Below are positions 46,959-56,614 of a DNA stretch of 64,000 bases, piece by piece. Source of the DNA: Vibrio pomeroyi (lineage in GTDB: Bacteria > Pseudomonadota > Gammaproteobacteria > Enterobacterales > Vibrionaceae); assembly GCA_041879425.1 (NCBI GenBank), contig CP090854.1:2914001-2978000 (forward strand), read 5' to 3'. A program made the translations under genes and the position numbers. Below the pieces are notes generated by a model. That model made no database searches. It was given only the letters and a program-made list of their open reading frames with translations, and was not told the origin of the DNA. Numbering within the stretch: the first letter of the stretch is position 1; each line of letters begins with the position of its first letter.

Positions 46959-48998
46959 ATGCCTCCCCAGCAACTACAACATTGGTTTACCCAGCTAACT
47001 GCAAATAGTCCGTTCTTTTTTGCAGTACTTGATGCTCAACATAACTATTTTATGGTGAATGAGCGTTACTGCGATATTGCTGGTTTGAGCCAAACAGAGC
47101 TTGCAGGCATGAATGACCGTCAAACCTTAGGCGAGCAATTCTACCAACACCTTAAGCCTTACTATGAGCGTGCTTTCAATGGCGAAACAATTGAGGCCGA
47201 AGTTACCCTCAACGAAACTGACCTCGATACCAGCCTTCATTTCAGTTTATCTCCTCTAGCAAACGGCGACAAAACCGACTACATCGTCTTCCATGCCTTC
47301 GATACATCAGAGAACCAAGTCCTTGTCCGCTCTTTAGAAGAGTCAGAAGCGAAGTTTCATAAGCTCTCTCACCTACTCCCAGACGGATTACTGTTGGTTG
47401 AGAACGACTACATCTTGTCATCCAACCCAGCAGCAGCTCGCTTGCTTGGTTTCAATTCCACCACTGAGTTGATTGGCGAAGAGTTAGGCCGCTTATTTAT
47501 CGATGAACAAACCAAAACAGTCTTCAATAATAGCCTAAGCTCTATTATTTCTGAGTCTGGTTTGGTTTGCTTAACGGGCGCTCGATGTGGCTTTGAACGT
47601 AAGGTTCAACTCAACATCGACTCAACGGCAATTCTCGGCAGTAGCACCCAACTTGTGCTTATCCAAGACGCGCAAGAAACCGCAAAACAATACACTCCGG
47701 CAAACAATGAAGACGCTTACATCGACGCGTTAACCAAGCTCTATAACCGAGTTGGGTTTACCAAACGCCTTGAGCAGTTCATTCACAACGATACGCCTGT
47801 TGTCATGCTCTACTTGGACATTGATAACTTTAAAAATATCAATGATTCACTGGGTCATCACATCGGTGACAAAGTGATTAAAGAGGTCGCTTCCCGCTTA
47901 AAGCGCCTGCTACCTCGTCAAGCAGTTATCGGTCATTTAGGTGGTGACGAATTTGGTATTATTCTGCCAGAGCCTGAACATCAACGAACACCTGAAATGC
48001 TCGCTGAAAAGATCATTTCCTTGATCAATCAACCCTTCGATCTTCACCACTTCAGTAAACGCTTAGCCTGCTCTATTGGTAGTGTGAGTTTTCCTCAAGA
48101 TGGTACGGATGCTCGCATCCTGCTACAAAATGCCGACACTGCGATGTATGAGGCGAAAGATCGTGGTCGTAATCGCCTGATCAAGTTCAACGAACAGATG
48201 AACAAAGAAGCGCGTATGCGACTGTGGCTTGAGATAGAGCTTCAGAAGGCGCTGCAACAAAACGGACTCGAGGTTTGGTACCAACCAAAAGTAAACGCCC
48301 GTGACTTCACCATCAACGGTGCAGAAGCTCTAGTACGTTGGAAACACCCAGTAGAAGGCTATATTAGCCCTGCTGCATTTATCCCTGTCGCAGAGCGTGC
48401 CGGTCTTATCGAGCAGCTTGGTCGTGTGGTGATGCGTGAAGTATTCGCAACAGTTAAACGCTGGAAGATGCAGGGGATCCTGCCAGGACGTGTGGCAATC
48501 AACCTTTCTCCGGAACAGTTTGGTAATCCAAAGCTGATTGATTACATGGAAAAGCTGCTGCGTTCGACAGAGCTAGACCCAAGTGCAATTACGTTTGAGC
48601 TGACAGAAAGTGCAGTGATGAGTGACAGTGAACACACGCTGCAAATGCTCAACGCCATCAAGAAACTCGGCTTCGCCCTATCGATTGATGATTTCGGTAC
48701 CGGTTACTCTTCTCTGTCTTACCTTGCTCGCTTCCCAATTGATGAGCTTAAGATCGACCGTGCTTTCATCTCGGATATCGATACCCTGCCAAAGCAAATC
48801 ACTGTGATTGAAAACATCATCAACTTGGGTAAATCTCTCGATTTAACTGTAGTTGCAGAAGGTGTCGAAACCAGTGAGCAAGCGACGCTGCTGTCGAACC
48901 TCAACTGTAGCTCCATTCAAGGTTTCCACTTCTATCGCCCACAACCTAAACAAGATGTTGAAGAGCTGTTCGCACAAAACCGCCGTCATAAGAACTAA
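46959..48998 (+). CDS. PAS-GGDEF-EAL cyclic-di-GMP turnover protein
   Basis: 679 residues, soluble. Two PAS-like domains (about 1-120 and 125-240) precede a diguanylate cyclase domain with an intact GGDEF (about 328-332) and a phosphodiesterase domain with EAL in GAEALVRW, INLSPEQF, FELTES, DDFGTGYSSL and EGVET, so both halves look catalytic. The cyclase I-site RxxD is absent (R..V). The ATG at 46959 or a TTG three bases earlier is the start; GGAG lies unusually far upstream. It sits between ubiT and ubiUV and may sense redox or oxygen through PAS, but that is inference. Confidence 0.9.
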   Translation: MPPQQLQHWFTQLTANSPFFFAVLDAQHNYFMVNERYCDIAGLSQTELAGMNDRQTLGEQFYQHLKPYYERAFNGETIEAEVTLNETDLDTSLHFSLSPLANGDKTDYIVFHAFDTSENQVLVRSLEESEAKFHKLSHLLPDGLLLVENDYILSSNPAAARLLGFNSTTELIGEELGRLFIDEQTKTVFNNSLSSIISESGLVCLTGARCGFERKVQLNIDSTAILGSSTQLVLIQDAQETAKQYTPANNEDAYIDALTKLYNRVGFTKRLEQFIHNDTPVVMLYLDIDNFKNINDSLGHHIGDKVIKEVASRLKRLLPRQAVIGHLGGDEFGIILPEPEHQRTPEMLAEKIISLINQPFDLHHFSKRLACSIGSVSFPQDGTDARILLQNADTAMYEAKDRGRNRLIKFNEQMNKEARMRLWLEIELQKALQQNGLEVWYQPKVNARDFTINGAEALVRWKHPVEGYISPAAFIPVAERAGLIEQLGRVVMREVFATVKRWKMQGILPGRVAINLSPEQFGNPKLIDYMEKLLRSTELDPSAITFELTESAVMSDSEHTLQMLNAIKKLGFALSIDDFGTGYSSLSYLARFPIDELKIDRAFISDIDTLPKQITVIENIINLGKSLDLTVVAEGVETSEQATLLSNLNCSSIQGFHFYRPQPKQDVEELFAQNRRHKN

Positions 48999-49101
48999 TT
49001 AGACGATTCGAATACACACCTCCTTCAAAGCCAAAGCAACACACAAAACCACCGCTCGTCAGTACCTCAAACGGAGTAAAAGCAGATTTATCCATCTAAA
49101 C

Positions 49102-49115
49102 CTGCCTTACATCAA
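49102..49115 (+). promoter_or_regulatory. FNR-like box of ubiU
   Basis: CTGCCTTACATCAA has the perfect ATCAA half-site, 4-bp spacing and a weak left half. Its centre (49108.5) is 41.5 bp from the start predicted by the TAAAAT -10 at 49138-49143. Confidence 0.65.
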
Positions 49116-49137
49116 TTCCGTCATTCACAATTCTTCA

Positions 49138-49143
49138 TAAAAT
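49138..49143 (+). promoter_or_regulatory. predicted -10 of ubiU
   Basis: TAAAAT, one mismatch from TATAAT, places the start near 49150 and gives a leader of about 29 nt. Its position relative to the FNR-like box matches a class II FNR promoter. Confidence 0.6.
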
Positions 49144-49178
49144 GCTCGCTTCAACTTAATTCTACTGGTAGTGAGCAA

Positions 49179-50192
49179 ATGGAACTCTTATGCCCAGCGG
49201 GTAACTTACCTGCTTTGAAAACCGCCATTGATTGCGGTGCGGATGCTGTCTATATCGGATTCAAAGACGATACCAATGCCCGACACTTTGCAGGCCTAAA
49301 CTTTGCGGGTAAAAAGCTCGATCGTGCTGTGCAGTATGTGCATGACCGCAACAAGAAAATTCATGTTGCCTTAAATACGTTTGCTCACCCAAATGGCTTC
49401 GAACGCTGGACTAATGCTGTAGACAACGCAGCTGCGCTGGGTGTCGATGCGCTGATCATCGCAGACATCGCAGTACTCGAATATGCTGCAAACAAATATC
49501 CAGACCTTGAACTGCACTTGTCTGTACAAGCATCTGCGACCAATGCCGCTGCTATCGACTTCTACCATAAAAACTTCAACGTTAAGCGTGTGGTATTACC
49601 CCGTGTATTATCGATTCATCAGGTCAAACAGCTTTCTCGTAACATCACTTCTGACGTTGACCTTGAAGTATTCGCTTTCGGTAGTTTGTGCATCATGGCA
49701 GAAGGTCGTTGCTACCTTTCTTCATATATGACGGGCGAATCACCAAACACAGTAGGCGCTTGTTCTCCTGCGAAATACGTTCGCTGGCAAGAGACAGAAA
49801 CAGGCTTAGAGTCTCGCTTGAACGAAATCCTGATCGATAAGTATGAAGCAGGTGAGAACGCGGGCTACCCAACGCTGTGTAAAGGTCGCTTCGAAGCGAA
49901 GATCGACGGTGAACGTAAGCGCTACCACGCACTTGAAGAGCCGACTAGCCTTAACACACTATCAATGCTTCCTGAATTGTTCGCCGCGAATGTTGCTTCG
50001 GTGAAGATCGAAGGTCGTCAGCGTAGCCCAGCCTATGTAGAACAAGTAACTCGCACTTGGCGCGCAGCCATTGACCGCTACTTAGCAAATCCTGAACAGT
50101 ACCAAGTAGAACAAGCTTGGAACGCGACACTGGCGAATGTATCGGAAGGTACACAAACCACGCTTGGCGCTTATCACCGTAAATGGCAATAG
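49179..50192 (+). CDS. ubiU: UbiU, 4Fe-4S subunit of the O2-independent ubiquinone hydroxylase
   Basis: 337 residues, peptidase-U32 family fold. The four cluster cysteines are present: Cys171, Cys178 (GSLCIMAEGRC), Cys195 (GACSP) and Cys234 (TLCKGR), matching E. coli UbiU Cys169/176/193/232. UbiU and UbiV form a complex that hydroxylates the ubiquinone ring without O2. The start MELLCPAGNLPALK is identical in style to E. coli. ubiV follows after 18 bp. Confidence 0.97.
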   Translation: MELLCPAGNLPALKTAIDCGADAVYIGFKDDTNARHFAGLNFAGKKLDRAVQYVHDRNKKIHVALNTFAHPNGFERWTNAVDNAAALGVDALIIADIAVLEYAANKYPDLELHLSVQASATNAAAIDFYHKNFNVKRVVLPRVLSIHQVKQLSRNITSDVDLEVFAFGSLCIMAEGRCYLSSYMTGESPNTVGACSPAKYVRWQETETGLESRLNEILIDKYEAGENAGYPTLCKGRFEAKIDGERKRYHALEEPTSLNTLSMLPELFAANVASVKIEGRQRSPAYVEQVTRTWRAAIDRYLANPEQYQVEQAWNATLANVSEGTQTTLGAYHRKWQ

Positions 50193-50210
50193 AGCCAAAT
50201 GGAGAACTCA

Positions 50211-51089
50211 ATGAAATACGCATTAGGCCCTCTACTTTATTTCTGGCCAAAACAAGATGTTGAAAGCTTCTATGAGCAAGCGAAATCAAGCTCTGCTGAT
50301 ATCATCTACCTCGGTGAAGCCGTGTGTTCAAAGCGTCGTGAGATGAAAGCGAAACACTGGATGGACATCGCTAAAGAGCTGTCTGCTTCAGGTAAGCAAG
50401 TTGTATTGTCGACCATGGCATTGCTGGAAGCGCCAAGCGAAGTCAACATCATGAAGAAGTACATTGATAACGGTGACTTCGCGATTGAAGCCAATGACGT
50501 GTCTGCCATTCAACTGGCAAGCGAAAGCAAAGTCCCTTTCGTTGTCGGCCCTGCGGTAAACACCTACAACGCGCGCACGCTGAACCTATTCTTGAAGCAA
50601 GGTATGACACGTTGGTGTATGCCTGTTGAGCTTTCTCGTGAATGGCTAAGCAACGTCATGACACAGTGTGAAGAGCTCAATATTCGTAACAAGTTCGAAG
50701 TCGAAGTATTTAGCCACGGTTACTTACCTCTTGCTTACTCAGCACGCTGCTTTACGGCTCGCGCAGAAAACAAAGCCAAAGACGACTGTGAAACCTGCTG
50801 TATCAAGTACCCGACCGGACTGCAGGTCGAGAGCCAAGAAGGCCAATCGGTATTCAACCTTAATGGTATCCAGACCCAATCGGGTTACTGCTACAACCTA
50901 GTGAATGATTTACCCTACATGCACGACTTAGTTGATGTGGTTCGTTTAAGCCCGCTCGGCATCGATACCTTCTCTGAAATTAATAACTTCAGAGCTAACG
51001 AACAAGGTCAAAAACCGATGAAGATTGAAAGCCGCCAATGTAATGGTTACTGGCATCAACTTGCAGGTTTAGACGTAAAAAACATCTAG
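50211..51089 (+). CDS. ubiV: UbiV, 4Fe-4S partner of UbiU
   Basis: 292 residues from the ATG at 50211 (MKYALGPLLYFW), preceded by GGAG six bases upstream; an ATG at 50199 has no such site. The cluster cysteines Cys39, Cys180, Cys193 and Cys197 are in the same positions as in E. coli UbiV (with an extra Cys196). It is needed with UbiU and UbiT for anaerobic ubiquinone synthesis. No separate promoter was seen, so ubiUV is one operon. Confidence 0.97.
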   Translation: MKYALGPLLYFWPKQDVESFYEQAKSSSADIIYLGEAVCSKRREMKAKHWMDIAKELSASGKQVVLSTMALLEAPSEVNIMKKYIDNGDFAIEANDVSAIQLASESKVPFVVGPAVNTYNARTLNLFLKQGMTRWCMPVELSREWLSNVMTQCEELNIRNKFEVEVFSHGYLPLAYSARCFTARAENKAKDDCETCCIKYPTGLQVESQEGQSVFNLNGIQTQSGYCYNLVNDLPYMHDLVDVVRLSPLGIDTFSEINNFRANEQGQKPMKIESRQCNGYWHQLAGLDVKNI

Positions 51090-51121
51090 TTCGATAATTG
51101 AACCTATCAGCAACAGGTACA

Positions 51122-51151
51122 AAAAAGGTCTAGCATTCGCTAGACCTTTTT
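51122..51151. terminator. bidirectional terminator between ubiV and the MATE gene
   Basis: AAAAAGGTCTAGC / GCTAGACCTTTTT, a 13-bp perfect stem with loop ATTC. It lies 32 bp after the ubiV stop and 22 bp after the convergent MATE stop. Confidence 0.94.
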
Positions 51152-51173
51152 AATTCAGCTCAAGAAACACGAC

Positions 51174-52511
51174 CTATGCCGTCGCTGTTTCCATCGGTGA
51201 AGTATCGAGCTTCTTTACGTCTTTGTAGAGCATCACCATCACCACTACGCTTAACGCAATGTTGGACAATGGATATGCAATCCAGATCCCCGGCACACCG
51301 TACAACTTAGGCATGATGTACAAGAAAGGCAGTTGGATAAGCATATTGCCTATCGTCACAAACATCGCCTTGCTGCCCTTGTTCACAGCTTGATAATAAG
51401 CCCCCGCAACCACTAAGAAACCATCAAGCGCCAATGCAAACATGTGTAGTCGAATACCCAACACTGTGTACTCTACTAGCTGTGGTTCGTCTGAGTTAAA
51501 GACTGACACAAACTCACGTGGGAACGCATTGAGAAGCAACACAAACGCCACACCAATCAAGACTGAACTCAGCATCGCAATCTTAAGTAACTTACGAATA
51601 TTCGCCTGGTTACGCGCACCATGGTTGTAGCTCACTAATGGTTGCATACCGTTTGCGATACCTTCAGCCGTGAGGTAATAAACCGTCACGATGTAGCCCA
51701 AGATAGCGTAAGCACCAATCATCAGCTGGTCGCCATATTGAGAGAACAACGCATTGTGCAACGCCACCATCATCGAACCATAGGCGTACATAAAGAAGCT
51801 TGATGTACCAATCGCGAAGATCTGTGGGATAACCGAGAGCTTCAATCGCAACTCATTCCAACGTAAGCGTAAATTTGCTCGACGTGAGAAGAAGTAAGCT
51901 AGGCCCAAGCCCGTTACCACAAATTGTGCAATGGCTGTTGCTAGTGCCGCGCCCATTAGTTCCCAACCAAACTGAGCGATAAACAGATAGTCCAGAACGA
52001 TATTAATCACCGCTCCGACAATCATCAGTATCGTGGCTAAGTTCGGGCTGTCGTCATTACGCAGTAGAAACGGCATCGCGATAGAACCCAAAGTGAAGAC
52101 ACTGGCACCAATCAGGATGTGTAAATATTGCAGACCAAGTTCGTACACACGCCCTTTAGCACCCTGCCAAAGCAAAAAGTTGTCGGCAAACAGATACAGT
52201 AACGCGGAAACAACCGGTGTTATCGCCAGTAGCAAAGTTAGACCAGTCGCCAGGATCTGCTTAGCACCTTGAGTGTCTTTTTCACCTTGGCGGATCGAGA
52301 CAAGCGCACCAGTACCTACGCCCACCAGCATACCAATACCGAGAATCGAACCAATCACAGGCCACGCGACGTTAATACCCGCGAGTCCATCAGCGCCAAC
52401 ATAGCGGCCAATGAAAATGCCATCCACCACTTGGTACAGGCCATTAACCAACATCGCCGCCACGGTAGGGATTGTGTATCGCCAAAATTGACGACTAATT
52501 GAGCTACTCAT
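51174..52511 (-). CDS. MATE family multidrug/Na+ (or H+) antiporter
   Basis: 445 residues, about 12 membrane helices in two MatE repeats. It starts MSSSISRQFWRYTIPTVAAM with the NGLYQVVDGIFIGRYVGADG motif; the second repeat has YYLTAEGIANGMQPLVSYNH and GARNQANIRKL. Family members export cationic drugs or dyes. A MarR-type regulator lies upstream in the same direction, and a copy of its likely operator lies 57 bp before this start. Substrate is unknown. Confidence 0.93.
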   Translation of the reverse strand: MSSSISRQFWRYTIPTVAAMLVNGLYQVVDGIFIGRYVGADGLAGINVAWPVIGSILGIGMLVGVGTGALVSIRQGEKDTQGAKQILATGLTLLLAITPVVSALLYLFADNFLLWQGAKGRVYELGLQYLHILIGASVFTLGSIAMPFLLRNDDSPNLATILMIVGAVINIVLDYLFIAQFGWELMGAALATAIAQFVVTGLGLAYFFSRRANLRLRWNELRLKLSVIPQIFAIGTSSFFMYAYGSMMVALHNALFSQYGDQLMIGAYAILGYIVTVYYLTAEGIANGMQPLVSYNHGARNQANIRKLLKIAMLSSVLIGVAFVLLLNAFPREFVSVFNSDEPQLVEYTVLGIRLHMFALALDGFLVVAGAYYQAVNKGSKAMFVTIGNMLIQLPFLYIMPKLYGVPGIWIAYPLSNIALSVVVMVMLYKDVKKLDTSPMETATA

Positions 52512-52567
52512 TTCTTACTCTACTTTCATTTGTGAGTCGCATATCAACGAGATATGACTCGAAAAAT

Positions 52568-52586
52568 TAGTTAACAAGACTAACTA
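52568..52586. promoter_or_regulatory. MarR-type operator before the MATE gene
   Basis: TAGTTAACAAGACTAACTA: inverted TAGTTA/TAACTA arms around the same centre as the site at 53034-53052, with 18 of 19 bases identical. Confidence 0.82.
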
Positions 52587-52600
52587 AATATCTAAATTAT

Positions 52601-53008
52601 TTACTTCAAAGCTTTGTCTAATAATAGGTTCAGTTGCTTAGATTCTTGCTCAGATAAACGGCTTTCTAGTATTTGAGCCATTACTTGGTAGATCTTGCTC
52701 TCTTCTTCTAAACCCAACTCCGCTTTGTTGGTCAATACCACTAATTTGGATCTTGCATCTTCAAGTGACGCCTTGCGCTCAACCAGTCCTTTTCTCTCAA
52801 GCCTTTGCACCATAGTGGTCGCTGAGGGCTTAGTCACCTGCATTTCAATGGCAAGATCAGTCAATCGAATCGGCTCTGGAGAAGCCTGTATGACCTTCAA
52901 ATAGTCATATTCGTTGAAGCTCAATTGGCAGATAGGATCTTCATTCACCTGAGTGCGCCATATCTTAGAAGCGAAGCGCTCAATCTTTTCTAAATTCTGG
53001 TTTAGCAT
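52601..53008 (-). CDS. MarR-family transcriptional regulator
   Basis: 135 residues from the ATG at 53008 (MLNQNLEKIERFASKIW), which has GGTGAG just upstream; the frame extends to 53032 without a signal. Winged HTH: PIRLTDLAIEMQVTKPSATT, MVQRLERKGLVERKASLEDA and RSKLVVLT. It likely represses itself and the downstream MATE pump through the two 19-bp operators. The gap to the MATE gene is 89 bp. Effector unknown. Confidence 0.92.
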   Translation of the reverse strand: MLNQNLEKIERFASKIWRTQVNEDPICQLSFNEYDYLKVIQASPEPIRLTDLAIEMQVTKPSATTMVQRLERKGLVERKASLEDARSKLVVLTNKAELGLEEESKIYQVMAQILESRLSEQESKQLNLLLDKALK

Positions 53009-53033
53009 ACTCACCCAATCAAAGAATAGCATT

Positions 53034-53052
53034 TAGTTAGCAAGACTAACTA
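53034..53052. promoter_or_regulatory. MarR-type operator before the MarR gene
   Basis: TAGTTAGCAAGACTAACTA: perfect 7-bp arms around CAAGA, 26 bp before the MarR start. The near-identical copy before the MATE gene supports a shared regulator. Confidence 0.84.
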
Positions 53053-53100
53053 TTTTAATATTGTTTAAATAAAAAGCAATCAAAACGAGATGAAGATCAT

Positions 53101-53124
53101 AAAAAAACCGCTGACAGGCAGCGG
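53101..53124 (-). terminator. terminator of nlpI
   Basis: CCGCTG / CAGCGG stem with loop ACAGG, followed on the minus strand by TTTTTTT. It lies 26 bp after the nlpI stop. Confidence 0.9.
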
Positions 53125-53149
53125 CTTCTTAATATTCATGATGTATTGC

Positions 53150-54073
53150 TTATCGAGCGTTAGCTTCTTCTTCAGCCTCTGCCAATTTAGCTTGAGCGAG
53201 ATGTTCGGCTTTAAGCGTAGTAAAGATACGGCTTAACTCTAAGAAAGAGTAGCGGTGCTCTACGTATTCATACACGTTGAAAGACACTGACAGCTTATAC
53301 AAAGAGATCGCATTCGCGTAGTCACCATTCATGTGGTAACGCTTCGCTAGGTAGAAGTAAGTCTCAGTTAGGCGCTGTGCAAGTAACGTGTTGTCACGAG
53401 TACCGGTTAAGATCGCCTTGAAAGCCTGCTCTTCGGTGATGTCATCGAGCATGATAGCCACTAACACCCAGCCCCACTGCTCATCACGGCTTTCGTAACG
53501 CTTTTGCAAATCAAGTTTCGCTTGTTCTGGCGTGAGTTCATGTTGAATGATGTACAACCATAGAGCACGGAACGGATCGCTAGGATCATCGGCGTAGTGC
53601 TTCATCATCTCTTCGTTGGCTAAGTCGTAACGTTCACCATAGTAGAGAGCAATAGAGCGGTTTCTTTCTGCATAAGAGTTTGCAGGATCAAGCTCTAGCG
53701 TAGAATCAAAAGATTCGTAAGCCGCATCAAACTCCCCTACCTGCGTAAAGTAAACACCCAAAAGATTGAAGATATCTGGTTGTGCAGGGTTCAATGAAAG
53801 AGATTGATTGAAGTCGAGGCGCGCTAAGTCACGCAGACCAACACTATCGTAGTAGTTACCACGTTCAAACAGCATCTTAGCTCTAACTTCATCGTTCAAA
53901 TCTGGGCGCTGCAATAACTGACTAAGGCGTGCAATTTGAACTTCTTGCTGAACGCTTGGTTGCAGTGGCACAGCCATTGGTGGGTAAACCCAACGTGAGG
54001 CGTTATCTGATGTTGTTGCACAACCAGTTAGTACAAGCAGTAAACACATACTCGCGGTTTGAAACCATTTCAC
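53150..54073 (-). CDS. nlpI: lipoprotein NlpI
   Basis: 307 residues. Signal peptide with lipobox LTGC (Cys18), then TPR repeats such as LFERGNYYDSVGLRDLARLD and FNLLGVYFTQVGEFDAAYES. NlpI is an outer-membrane lipoprotein that adapts peptidoglycan hydrolases and the Prc protease; in E. coli it also lies directly after pnp. A terminator at 54105-54129 separates it from pnp. Confidence 0.96.
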   Translation of the reverse strand: MKWFQTASMCLLLVLTGCATTSDNASRWVYPPMAVPLQPSVQQEVQIARLSQLLQRPDLNDEVRAKMLFERGNYYDSVGLRDLARLDFNQSLSLNPAQPDIFNLLGVYFTQVGEFDAAYESFDSTLELDPANSYAERNRSIALYYGERYDLANEEMMKHYADDPSDPFRALWLYIIQHELTPEQAKLDLQKRYESRDEQWGWVLVAIMLDDITEEQAFKAILTGTRDNTLLAQRLTETYFYLAKRYHMNGDYANAISLYKLSVSFNVYEYVEHRYSFLELSRIFTTLKAEHLAQAKLAEAEEEANAR

Positions 54074-54104
54074 AAATAATTACTCCTGTTATGACCGCAA
54101 TAAA

Positions 54105-54129
54105 AAAGGGGAGCGATATGCTCCCCTTT
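54105..54129 (-). terminator. terminator of pnp
   Basis: AAAGGGGAGC / GCTCCCCTTT, a 10-bp perfect stem with a 5-nt loop; the minus strand continues with TTTTTT. It lies between pnp and nlpI, so nlpI may need its own promoter or read-through. Confidence 0.88.
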
Positions 54130-54197
54130 ATAACATGCTTTGTTGACGATAGGTTAGAAATCACTAAAAAGCGATATCACCATCGACACACTGAGAA

Positions 54198-56318
54198 TTA
54201 CTCAGCAGCAGGTGCTTCGCCTTCAGCTGGCGTTTCAACTGCTTCTTTCATGCTTAGACGTACACGGCCTTGACGGTCAATTTCAAGAACCTTAACAGGC
54301 ACTTCTTGACCTTCAGTTAGGTAGTCAGACACTTTCTCAACGCGCTTGTCAGCGATTTGAGAGATGTGTACTAGACCATCTTTACCTGGAAGGATAGTTA
54401 CGAATGCACCGAAGTCAGCTAGACGAGCAACTTTACCTTGGTAAATGCGGCCAACTTCAACTTCAGCTGTGATCTCTTCGATACGACGGATAGCTTCTTT
54501 AGCAGCTGCGCCTTCAGTAGCAGCAATCTTGATTGTGCCATCGTCTTCGATTTCGATTGTAGTACCCGTTTCTTCACAAAGAGCACGGATAACTGCGCCG
54601 CCTTTACCGATAACATCTTTGATCTTATCAGAGCTGATTTTCATTGTGTGGATACGTGGAGCGAATTCAGAGATATCTTCACGAGCACCAGAGATAGCTT
54701 CATCCATTACAGAAAGGATGTGCTTACGTGCACCTTGCGCTTGGTTAAGAGCAATTTGCATGATCTCTTTCGTGATACCTTCGATCTTGATGTCCATTTG
54801 AAGAGCAGTGATACCTTCGTTAGTACCTGCTACTTTAAAGTCCATGTCACCTAGGTGATCTTCGTCGCCAAGGATGTCAGAAAGAACAACGAAGTCGTCG
54901 CCTTCTTTAACAAGACCCATTGCGATACCCGCAACAGAAGACTTGATTGGAACACCAGCATCCATAAGCGCTAGAGATGTACCACATACAGAAGCCATTG
55001 AAGAAGAACCGTTAGATTCAGTGATTTCCGATACAACACGAACTGTGTATGGGAACTCATCAACAGAAGGCATTACTGCAGCGATACCACGCTTAGCTAG
55101 CTTACCGTGGCCGATTTCACGACGCTTAGGAGAACCTACAAAACCAGTTTCGCCAACACAGTATGGAGGGAAGTTGTAGTGTAGTAGGAAGTTGTCTTTA
55201 CGTTCGCCTGTTAGCTCATCGATGATTTGAGCGTCACGTTGTGTGCCAAGAGTAGCAGTAACGATAGCTTGAGTTTCACCACGAGTGAATAGAGAAGAAC
55301 CGTGTGTACGTGGAAGAACACCAGTGCGTACATCTAGCGCACGAACCATGTCTTTTTCACGACCGTCGATACGTGGGTTGCCAGCGATGATGCGGCTACG
55401 TACAACGTTTTTCTCTAGAGAACCAAGCATGCCGCGGATTTCGCGCTCGTTTAGTTCTTCGTCTTGAGCTAGTAGTGCTTCAACAACGTCGTTCTTGATT
55501 GCGCCAACTTGCTCGTAACGAGCCATTTTTTCAGTGATTTGGTAAGCGTCAGATAGACGAGCTTCTGCAAGCTCAGCAACACGAGCTTTAAGCTCAGTGT
55601 TTACTACTGGTGCTTCCCAGTTCCACGCTGGAGTAGCAACTTCTGCTGCGAACTCGTTGATAGCGTTGATAACAACTTGCTGTTGATCGTGACCGAAAAC
55701 AACTGCAGAAAGCATTTCTTCTTCAGTTAGGTTATCAGCTTCAGATTCAACCATAAGAACCGCGCCTTCAGTACCAGAAACCACTAGGTCTAGTTTAGAA
55801 GTTTCAAGTTCAGTTGTGCTTGGGTTAAGAACAAGTTGACCGTCGATGTGACCTACACGTGCAGCACCGATTGGACCGTTGAACGGGATACCAGAGATAG
55901 CAAGAGCTGCTGAAGTACCGATCATTGTTACCATGTCAGGTTGAACGTCTGGGTTTACAGACATTACTGTAGCGATAACTTGAACTTCGTTCTTGAATGA
56001 ATCTGGGAAAAGAGGACGAATTGGACGGTCGATTAGACGAGCCGTTAGTGTTTCGCCTTCAGATGGACGACCTTCACGCTTGAAGAAGCCACCTGGAATT
56101 TTACCAGCAGCGTATGTACGCTCTTGGTAGTTAACTGTTAGAGGGAAGAAGTCTTGACCTTCTACCGCTTCTTTTTTACCAACAACAGATACGAATACTG
56201 AAGTATCGTCCATTGTTACCATAACTGCTGCAGTAGCTTGACGAGCAATAACGCCAGTTTCTAGAGTAACTGTGTGGTTACCGTACTGAAACGTTTTTAC
56301 AACTGGTTTCTCAAACAT
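54198..56318 (-). CDS. pnp: polynucleotide phosphorylase
   Basis: 706 residues from the ATG at 56318, with AAAGGAAAT upstream. Two RNase PH domains ([20 protein letters not shown] and [20 protein letters not shown]), then KH ([20 protein letters not shown]) and S1 ([20 protein letters not shown]). It degrades RNA 3'-5' by phosphorolysis as part of the degradosome. The longer frame to 56381 runs into the leader hairpin. The leader carries a long stem-loop at 56382-56457. Confidence 0.97.
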   Translation of the reverse strand: MFEKPVVKTFQYGNHTVTLETGVIARQATAAVMVTMDDTSVFVSVVGKKEAVEGQDFFPLTVNYQERTYAAGKIPGGFFKREGRPSEGETLTARLIDRPIRPLFPDSFKNEVQVIATVMSVNPDVQPDMVTMIGTSAALAISGIPFNGPIGAARVGHIDGQLVLNPSTTELETSKLDLVVSGTEGAVLMVESEADNLTEEEMLSAVVFGHDQQQVVINAINEFAAEVATPAWNWEAPVVNTELKARVAELAEARLSDAYQITEKMARYEQVGAIKNDVVEALLAQDEELNEREIRGMLGSLEKNVVRSRIIAGNPRIDGREKDMVRALDVRTGVLPRTHGSSLFTRGETQAIVTATLGTQRDAQIIDELTGERKDNFLLHYNFPPYCVGETGFVGSPKRREIGHGKLAKRGIAAVMPSVDEFPYTVRVVSEITESNGSSSMASVCGTSLALMDAGVPIKSSVAGIAMGLVKEGDDFVVLSDILGDEDHLGDMDFKVAGTNEGITALQMDIKIEGITKEIMQIALNQAQGARKHILSVMDEAISGAREDISEFAPRIHTMKISSDKIKDVIGKGGAVIRALCEETGTTIEIEDDGTIKIAATEGAAAKEAIRRIEEITAEVEVGRIYQGKVARLADFGAFVTILPGKDGLVHISQIADKRVEKVSDYLTEGQEVPVKVLEIDRQGRVRLSMKEAVETPAEGEAPAAE

Positions 56319-56381
56319 TGTATTTCCTTTATCTAAAGAGTGCTCTTTAGAGTCAGTAAGTTGGAACCCAAAAATCACCAA

Positions 56382-56457
56382 TCGCGACTAGTCAAAGCAG
56401 ACGGAATTGATTCGTTATATCAAAAATACAACGAGCATCCACTTTGAATAGTCGCGA
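56382..56457 (-). promoter_or_regulatory. long stem-loop in the pnp leader (probable RNase III/PNPase autoregulation site)
   Basis: The 16-nt arms 56382-56397 and 56442-56457 are complementary with one mismatch, and an inner TCGTT/AACGA stem (56412-56434) closes the loop. It lies 64-139 nt before the pnp start on the transcribed strand, as the RNase III hairpin does in E. coli. Confidence 0.72.
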
Positions 56458-56614
56458 CCTATTGGCCGACATCTGTGACTGTAACTTCTGGGTCGTATAA
56501 TACCTATACAGATAGCTGTACAGGCGAGGCATAGTATAAACTATTTTTATATACAGGGATATTTTCGCGCTGAAAAAGCTCCGTGAATTACTTCAAACTC
56601 TGTCTTTCAGGCAC

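Noticed and set aside
54438..54854. Open frame of 138 codons opposite pnp
   Set aside because: It is antisense to the conserved KH/S1 region and PH core of pnp, with no start signal or recognisable domain.
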